Of a stretch of 64,000 nt of DNA, positions 59,147 to 64,000 are shown piece after piece. Where the stretch lies: contig NZ_PYPS01000018.1 in assembly GCF_003027925.1 (NCBI RefSeq), positions 62,001-126,000 on the forward strand, in the 5' to 3' direction. Origin of the DNA: Micromonospora sp. RP3T (GTDB lineage: Bacteria; Actinomycetota; Actinomycetes; Mycobacteriales; Micromonosporaceae). Position numbers and translations under genes: made by a program. Position 1 is the first letter of the stretch, and each line of letters begins with the position of its first letter. The notes beneath the pieces were generated by a model, which worked only from the letters and a program-made list of their open reading frames with translations, had not been told where the DNA came from and searched no databases.

Positions 59147-59289
59147 GGACGTGGATCGATCGCCGGCCGGCCCAGCCGGGCCCGCCCGCGGTCCGCGCCC
59201 CGGAGGGTCGCACGCAAGCGACCCTTTAGCGTCGATGCCCAGAGTGGTCCGGAGGAAACTCTCCGTCAAGGCGTGGAAGGGCCAGCCAG

Positions 59290-60240
59290 ATGACGCAGCA
59301 CATCGGAGTGATACTCACCCCCGCCGCCGACGCCGACGCCGCCGGGCAGGTGACGAACGCGGTGGACACCCTGATCGCGAAGACCCGCGAGGCAGCCGAC
59401 GCGGGGGTGTCGTCGGCCTGGTTCTCCCAGCTGTTCGACCACGACGCCATCACCGCGGCGGCGATCGTGGGGCGTGAGGTGCCCGGCATCGGGATCGGCA
59501 GCGGCGTGGTGCCGCTGTGGCCCCGCCACCCGCTCACCATCGCGTCGCAGGCGCAGACCGCGCAGGCCGCGACGGGCGGGCGCTTCACGCTCGGCATCGG
59601 GCTCGGCGCGAAAGCCATGATGGAACCCGCGTTCGGCCCCGGATGGGAGCGGCCGATCCGCCGGCTGCGCGAGTCGCTCACGGTGTTCCGCCAGGCCTTC
59701 CGCGGCGAGCAGGTCGACTTCGCCGGCGAGGTGATCACGGCGCAGCCGGTCATGCCGACCGTGGTGCCGGGCGGCACCGGCGTTCCGGTGGTCGTCGCGG
59801 CGGTCGGTTCGCAGGCGCTCCGGGTCGTCGGTGAGCTCGCCGACGCCGCGATGCCGTTCCTGGCCGGGCCGCGTGCGCTCGCCGAACACATCATTCCCGA
59901 CGTGGCCAAGGGCGCCGAGGCGGCCGGCCGGCCGATGCCCCGGATCATCGCCGCCGTGCCCGCGGTGGTGACCGACGAGGTGGAGACGGTCCGCGACATC
60001 GCCAACAAGGGCTTCTGGTACTACCCGGAGCTTCCGTCGTACCGGCGGCTGTTCGCGGCCGAGGGGGTGTCGCATCCCGCGGACGTCGCCCTGATCGGCG
60101 ATGAGGACACCGTGGCCGCCGGCATCCGGCGGTACTTCGAGGCCGGGGCCGACGCCGTCGTTCTCAGCCAGTCCGCCATCCACTCGCAGGCCGAGCAGCA
60201 GCGCACCTGGAAACTCGCCGGCCAGCTCGCGAAGGGCTGA
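59290..60240 (+). CDS. F420-dependent LLM-class oxidoreductase
   Basis: 316 residues from the ATG at 59290. It is a TIM-barrel flavin/F420 enzyme of the luciferase-like family (N-terminal IGVILTP strand, SGVVPLWPRHPLTIASQA, GRFTLGIGLGAKAMMEP, and the C-terminal FEAGADAVVLS). Many such proteins reduce or oxidise with F420 in actinomycete pathways. The next gene starts 1 nt after its stop, so the two are coupled. Substrate unknown; a role in polyketide tailoring is inferred from position. Confidence 0.93.
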   Translation: MTQHIGVILTPAADADAAGQVTNAVDTLIAKTREAADAGVSSAWFSQLFDHDAITAAAIVGREVPGIGIGSGVVPLWPRHPLTIASQAQTAQAATGGRFTLGIGLGAKAMMEPAFGPGWERPIRRLRESLTVFRQAFRGEQVDFAGEVITAQPVMPTVVPGGTGVPVVVAAVGSQALRVVGELADAAMPFLAGPRALAEHIIPDVAKGAEAAGRPMPRIIAAVPAVVTDEVETVRDIANKGFWYYPELPSYRRLFAAEGVSHPADVALIGDEDTVAAGIRRYFEAGADAVVLSQSAIHSQAEQQRTWKLAGQLAKG

Positions 60241-60241
60241 C

Positions 60242-61318
60242 ATGAACGACGTCGCGGAGCTCAAGCGGTACGTGGTCCTGCACGCCCGTGCCCAGCAGAT
60301 CCCGCCGGAGCAGTACCGGGCCGTGCTGGACCGGATCGACCACGACGAGGAGGGGAAGCCCGGATCCTGGGCAGTCGAGTGGTCGCGGTCCGCAACCGAG
60401 CTGCGCGAGCGGGGCGACCTGCTGGCGGCCGCCCGGCACTGGACGATGGCGCGATTCCCGTACGTCGACGGACCGGCCCGCCGGGAGGCGCTGGACAACG
60501 CGGTCGCCACCTTCGACGCCTGGCGCACGGACATCGAGCCGCTGCGGGTCGACACGCCGCGCGGCGAGCTGCGGTGCTGGAGCACCCGGCTGCCGGACCG
60601 GCCGCGGCCGCTGCTGCTGATCATGGGCGGCATCGTCAGCACCAAGGAGCAGTGGGCGCCGGCGCTGTCGCTGGTCGCCCGGCTCGGCATGGCCGGGATG
60701 GTCGCTGAACTGCCGGGCGTCGGTCAGAACACCCTGCCGTACGACCGTGACAGCTGGCGCATGATCCCGGAACTGCTCGACGGTCTCGGCCCGGTCGCCG
60801 TCGGTGGCGACGTCTACCTGCTCGCGCTCAGCTTCAGCGGCCACCTCGCGTTGCGCGCGGCGGCGCACGACCAGCGGATCAGCGGGATCGTCCTGGCCGG
60901 GGCGCCGGTGCACGACTTCTTCACCGACCCCGACTGGCAGCGCCGCATCCCCCGGGTCACCCGGGACACCCTGGCCCACCTGACGGGGGTGGAACCCGCG
61001 ACGGTCGCCACCCGGATCCACGACTGGGCGCTGACCGACGACGAGCTGGCCGCGGTGCGCGTCCCGGTGGGCTGCGTCGTCAGTACGCGCGACGAGGTGA
61101 TCCCGCGTTCCGACGTCGACCGGCTCACCCGGACGCTGCCCCGGATCCGGCTCCTCGAACACGACGACGTGCACGGCTCACCGGACCACGTCGTCGAGTC
61201 GCAGCTCTGGAGCGTGCTGACCGTGCTGCGGATGCGCCGCGTGCTGCCGCTGCGGCGGGCCGCCCTCAACGCCGCGCTCGCGATGACCCGGCTGCGCCGC
61301 CGCTTCGGAACCGCCTGA
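60242..61318 (+). CDS. FrsA-like alpha/beta hydrolase
   Basis: 358 residues from the ATG at 60242; the frame is open upstream inside the LLM gene. An N-terminal helical cap (1-95) precedes an alpha/beta-hydrolase core with nucleophile S198 (LSFSG), D284 (TRDEVIP) and H311 (DVHGSPDH). The helical cap and LSFSG elbow are as in FrsA-like esterases and 2,6-dihydropseudooxynicotine hydrolase-type C-C bond hydrolases. It may release or cyclise a polyketide. It converges with the PKS gene across a strong terminator. Confidence 0.88.
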   Translation: MNDVAELKRYVVLHARAQQIPPEQYRAVLDRIDHDEEGKPGSWAVEWSRSATELRERGDLLAAARHWTMARFPYVDGPARREALDNAVATFDAWRTDIEPLRVDTPRGELRCWSTRLPDRPRPLLLIMGGIVSTKEQWAPALSLVARLGMAGMVAELPGVGQNTLPYDRDSWRMIPELLDGLGPVAVGGDVYLLALSFSGHLALRAAAHDQRISGIVLAGAPVHDFFTDPDWQRRIPRVTRDTLAHLTGVEPATVATRIHDWALTDDELAAVRVPVGCVVSTRDEVIPRSDVDRLTRTLPRIRLLEHDDVHGSPDHVVESQLWSVLTVLRMRRVLPLRRAALNAALAMTRLRRRFGTA

Positions 61319-61381
61319 CGCGGTCGCGGTCGGCTCGCGGCAGCACCACACCGGCCACGCGGATTCCCTGCCGGCCGCCCG

Positions 61382-61415
61382 AACGGTCTCCGGTCCCGCG
61401 GGACCGGAGACCGTT
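61382..61415. terminator. Bidirectional hairpin terminator between hydrolase and PKS
   Basis: AACGGTCTCCGGTCCC and GGGACCGGAGACCGTT form a perfect 16-bp stem around a 2-nt GC centre. It lies 63 nt past the hydrolase stop and 5 nt from the PKS stop. It ends in TTT on one side only. It can stop transcription in both directions. Confidence 0.8.
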
Positions 61416-61420
61416 TCCGA

Positions 61421-64000
61421 TCAGGCGTTCGGCCGGCCGAGCTCCCGGTCGATCAGGTCGAAGATCTCCGACACTGACGAGTCGCGGATCTGGTCCGGTA
61501 CGGCGTCCGGCTGCCCGGTCTCCGTCCACCGGGCGAGCAGCGCCCGCAGACGCCCCACCACCTGCTCCCACTCGGGTGATCCCGGATCGGCCTCCCGCGC
61601 GGTCTGCTCCAGGGCCTCCAGGTGGGCGATCGCCGTGGACGCCGGATCCGGCTCGGCGTCGAAGAGCTCATCGCACAGGTAGTCGGTGAGCGCCGCCGGG
61701 GTGGCGTAGTCGAACACGATGGTGGCCGGCAGGTTCAGCTCCACCCCGGCGCTGAGCCGGTTCCGCAGTTCCACCGACGTCAGCGAGTCGAACCCCAGGT
61801 CCTTGAACGGCGTCGCCGGATCGACCGCGCCCGGATCGTCGACGGTGAGCACGGTCGCGACGTGCGCGCGGACCAGATCCAGGACGGCCCGCTTCCGGTC
61901 GGCGCCGGACCGGTCGGCCAGCCGCTTGAGCAGCGACTCCGCGGGCTCGACCGTCGCCGTGGCGGCACGGCGCAGCTGCGAGCGCATCAGCCCGCGCAGC
62001 TTCGGCGGCACGGCGTCGCGTGGTGCCGACAGGTCGACGCCGATCGGGGCGACCAGCGACTCCGGCCGGTCGAACGACGCGTCGAACAGCTCCAGGCCCT
62101 CGTCGATCGAGAGCGGTACGAGACCGGTCCGCCGCATCCGGGCCAGGTCCACATCGCTCATGTGCGCGGTGAACGAGCTGGTCACCGACCACAGCCCCCA
62201 CGGCAGGGAGGTGCCGCTGAGCCCGTTGACCTGCCGGTGCGCGGCCAGCGCGTCGAGCGCCGCGTTGGCAGCCGCGTAGCTGCCCTGGCCGGGACCGCCG
62301 AGCAGACCGGCTGCCGACGAGAACATCACGAACGCCGCCAGGTCCCGGTCCCGGGTCAGGTCGTGCAGGTGCCGTGCGCCCGACATCTTCGCGCGCAGCA
62401 CGGTGTCGAGATCGTCCGCCGTGATCGAGTCGACGGTGGCGTCCCGGGACACGCCCGCGGCGTGGATCACCGCGGTGAGCGGGTGCTCGGCGGGGATCCG
62501 GGCCAGGACCTGCGCCAGCTCGGTCCGGTCGCCCACGTCGGCCGCGTACGTCGTCACCTCGGCGCCCAGCCCGGTCAGCTCCGCCACCAGCGACCCGGCG
62601 TCGGGCGCCGCCGTGCCACGGCGGCTGAGCAGGGCGAGGCGCCGTACGCCGTGTCGCTCGATCAGCCGCCGCGCGATCTGCCGGGCCAGCACGCCGGTGC
62701 CACCGGTGACCAGCACGGTGCCCTCCGGATCGGGTGTCGTCGGCACGGTGACGACCACCTTGCCGACGTGCCGGGCCTGCTGCACGTACTGGAAAGCGGC
62801 CGGCGCCTGCCGGATGTCCCAGACCGTCGTCGGTAGCGGCGTCAGCTCGCCGGACGCGAACCATGCCGACAGGTCGGTCAGCATCTCGCAGATCCGGTCC
62901 GGGCCGGCCTCCATCATGTCGAAGGCCCGGTACGTGACGCCGGCGTGCTGCTCGGCGATCGCCGCCGCGTCGCGGATGTCCGTCTTGCCCATCTCCAGGA
63001 AGCGCCCGCCCGGGCGCAGCAGCCGCAGCGACGCGTCGACGTACTCGTACGCCAGGGAGTTGAGCACCACGTCGATGCCCGCGTCCCGGAACCGATCCTC
63101 GAAACCGGTGTTCCGGGACGACGCCAGGTGTGTGTCCTCGTAGCCCACGTCCCGCAGCGCGCCCCACTTCGCCGGGCTGGCCGTGCCGTACGTCCGCACG
63201 CCCCAGAGCCGGGCCAGTTGGCGCGCGGCCATCCCGACGCCGCCTGCGGCCGAGTGGATCAGCAGCGTCTCGCCGGACCGGACGCCCGCCAGGTCCGCCA
63301 GCCCGTAGTACGCGGTCAGGAAGGTGACCGGCACGGTGGACGCCTGCGCGAACGTCCAGGCGTCCGGCACCCGCATCAGGTGGCGGTGATCCGTGATCGC
63401 GGTCGGCCCGAGGCAGCCGGGGAACAGGCCGGCCACCCGGTCACCGGGCGTGAAGGCGGTAACCGCCTCCCCGACGCCGGTCACCACACCCGCGCCGTCG
63501 GTGCAGAGCGCCGGCACCCGGCCGGGATACATGCCGAGCACGACGAGGACGTCCCGGAAGTTCAACCCGACGGCCCGGATGCCGACCCGCACCTCGTGCG
63601 GCGCCAACGGCCGGTCGGCCTCCTCGTACCCGACGATCGCCAGGCTGTCGACGGTCCCGCCACCGCCCTCGATCCCGATCCGCCAGGCGGACGACGCTCG
63701 GGGCGGTGCCAGGACCGGCGTCGCCGAGGCCCGCTCCAGCCGCGGCGCGTACGGCACACCGTGCCGGATGGCGAGTTCGGGGGCGTCGAGCGCGACCGCC
63801 GCGGAGAGCGCGGCGGCCGAGTCGGGGTCGTCGTCGACGTCGATCAGCGTGAACCGTCCCGGCCGCTCGTTCTGCGCGCTCCGGATCAGACCCCACACCG
63901 GCGCCGCGTCCAGGTCCACGTCCTGGCCGGGCCCGGTGGACACCGCATCGCGGGTGAGCACGGCCAGTCGCGTGTCGCGGAACCTGTCGTCCGCCAGCCA
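61421..64000 (-). CDS. Type I modular polyketide synthase, C-terminal part (ER-KR-ACP-docking), 5' end outside window
   Basis: The reading frame runs to base 64000, so the N-terminal domains lie beyond. In order: part of the KR structural subdomain, an enoylreductase (AAGGVGMAARQLARLWG nucleotide-binding loop), a ketoreductase (TGGTGVLARQIA), an ACP (GFDSLTSVELRNRL, with Ser for the phosphopantetheine) and a C-terminal docking domain ending in SVSEIFDLIDRELGRPNA. KR keeps Ser, Tyr (GSYAAANA) and Lys, so it should be active; the LDD position reads SRD, keeping the B-type Asp. The presence of ER implies a fully reducing module if DH is upstream. There is no thioesterase, so the chain passes to another PKS protein. 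Confidence 0.95.
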   Translation of the reverse strand, partial: WLADDRFRDTRLAVLTRDAVSTGPGQDVDLDAAPVWGLIRSAQNERPGRFTLIDVDDDPDSAAALSAAVALDAPELAIRHGVPYAPRLERASATPVLAPPRASSAWRIGIEGGGGTVDSLAIVGYEEADRPLAPHEVRVGIRAVGLNFRDVLVVLGMYPGRVPALCTDGAGVVTGVGEAVTAFTPGDRVAGLFPGCLGPTAITDHRHLMRVPDAWTFAQASTVPVTFLTAYYGLADLAGVRSGETLLIHSAAGGVGMAARQLARLWGVRTYGTASPAKWGALRDVGYEDTHLASSRNTGFEDRFRDAGIDVVLNSLAYEYVDASLRLLRPGGRFLEMGKTDIRDAAAIAEQHAGVTYRAFDMMEAGPDRICEMLTDLSAWFASGELTPLPTTVWDIRQAPAAFQYVQQARHVGKVVVTVPTTPDPEGTVLVTGGTGVLARQIARRLIERHGVRRLALLSRRGTAAPDAGSLVAELTGLGAEVTTYAADVGDRTELAQVLARIPAEHPLTAVIHAAGVSRDATVDSITADDLDTVLRAKMSGARHLHDLTRDRDLAAFVMFSSAAGLLGGPGQGSYAAANAALDALAAHRQVNGLSGTSLPWGLWSVTSSFTAHMSDVDLARMRRTGLVPLSIDEGLELFDASFDRPESLVAPIGVDLSAPRDAVPPKLRGLMRSQLRRAATATVEPAESLLKRLADRSGADRKRAVLDLVRAHVATVLTVDDPGAVDPATPFKDLGFDSLTSVELRNRLSAGVELNLPATIVFDYATPAALTDYLCDELFDAEPDPASTAIAHLEALEQTAREADPGSPEWEQVVGRLRALLARWTETGQPDAVPDQIRDSSVSEIFDLIDRELGRPNA

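Overview
This 64 kb window is very GC-rich. It carries a type VII secretion (ESX) locus, many large LuxR-family ATPase regulators, WhiB and ECF sigma regulators, ricin-type lectins and a modular polyketide synthase. That mix indicates a filamentous actinobacterium, most likely Micromonosporaceae; the assignment is inferred from gene content, not from a marker gene. No tRNA, rRNA, CRISPR array or insertion sequence was seen.

Region 1 (1-27.7 kb) is an ESX locus. A minus-strand operon runs eccD, eccB, two WXG100-type genes, a 115-residue gene, an AAWKG-type gene, a YbaB/EbfC-type gene, a 109-residue gene and then a giant gene. The giant gene starts at 11398 and is still open at base 1, so at least 3,799 residues are encoded here. 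It has a WXG100-like N-terminus, a papain-like glutamine-deamidase domain with Cys-His-Asp in place, two tandem RelA/SpoT-like folds, an OTU-like stretch and large beta-rich modules. Divergent to this operon is eccC, which overlaps tail-to-tail with a mycosin that has lost its catalytic His and Ser. The mycosin gene follows an ECF sigma gene. Two plus-strand genes complete the locus, the second ending in a degenerate ADP-ribosyltransferase-like fold. No eccE was found.

Region 2 (27.8-46.8 kb) is a lectin and regulator island. It holds four membrane-anchored ricin-type lectins and two GH46 chitosanase-like domains that lack the catalytic Glu. One GH46-like domain is fused to a lectin; the other is the gene next to a lectin. 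Interleaved are three large LuxR ATPases, a zinc-finger anti-sigma protein overlapping one of them by ATGA, a WhiB protein with a C-terminal zinc finger, an orphan response regulator, a stand-alone winged helix and a HemD-like/winged-helix fusion. The layout suggests surface glycan sensing tied to transcription, but that is inference.

Region 3 (47.0-52.5 kb) holds a sugar-ABC-type lipoprotein without permeases, a DUF5988-type protein, a doubtful small ORF, an AOC-like barrel protein and a P-loop protein with fourteen 35/36-residue repeats.

Region 4 (52.7-64 kb) looks like the edge of a polyketide cluster: cytochrome P450 with its ferredoxin, a LuxR ATPase regulator, a DHA2-type exporter with a TetR-like operator, an F420-type (LLM) oxidoreductase, a FrsA-like hydrolase and the 3' end of a type I PKS (ER-KR-ACP-docking domain). 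A near-perfect 34-nt terminator palindrome separates the hydrolase from the PKS.
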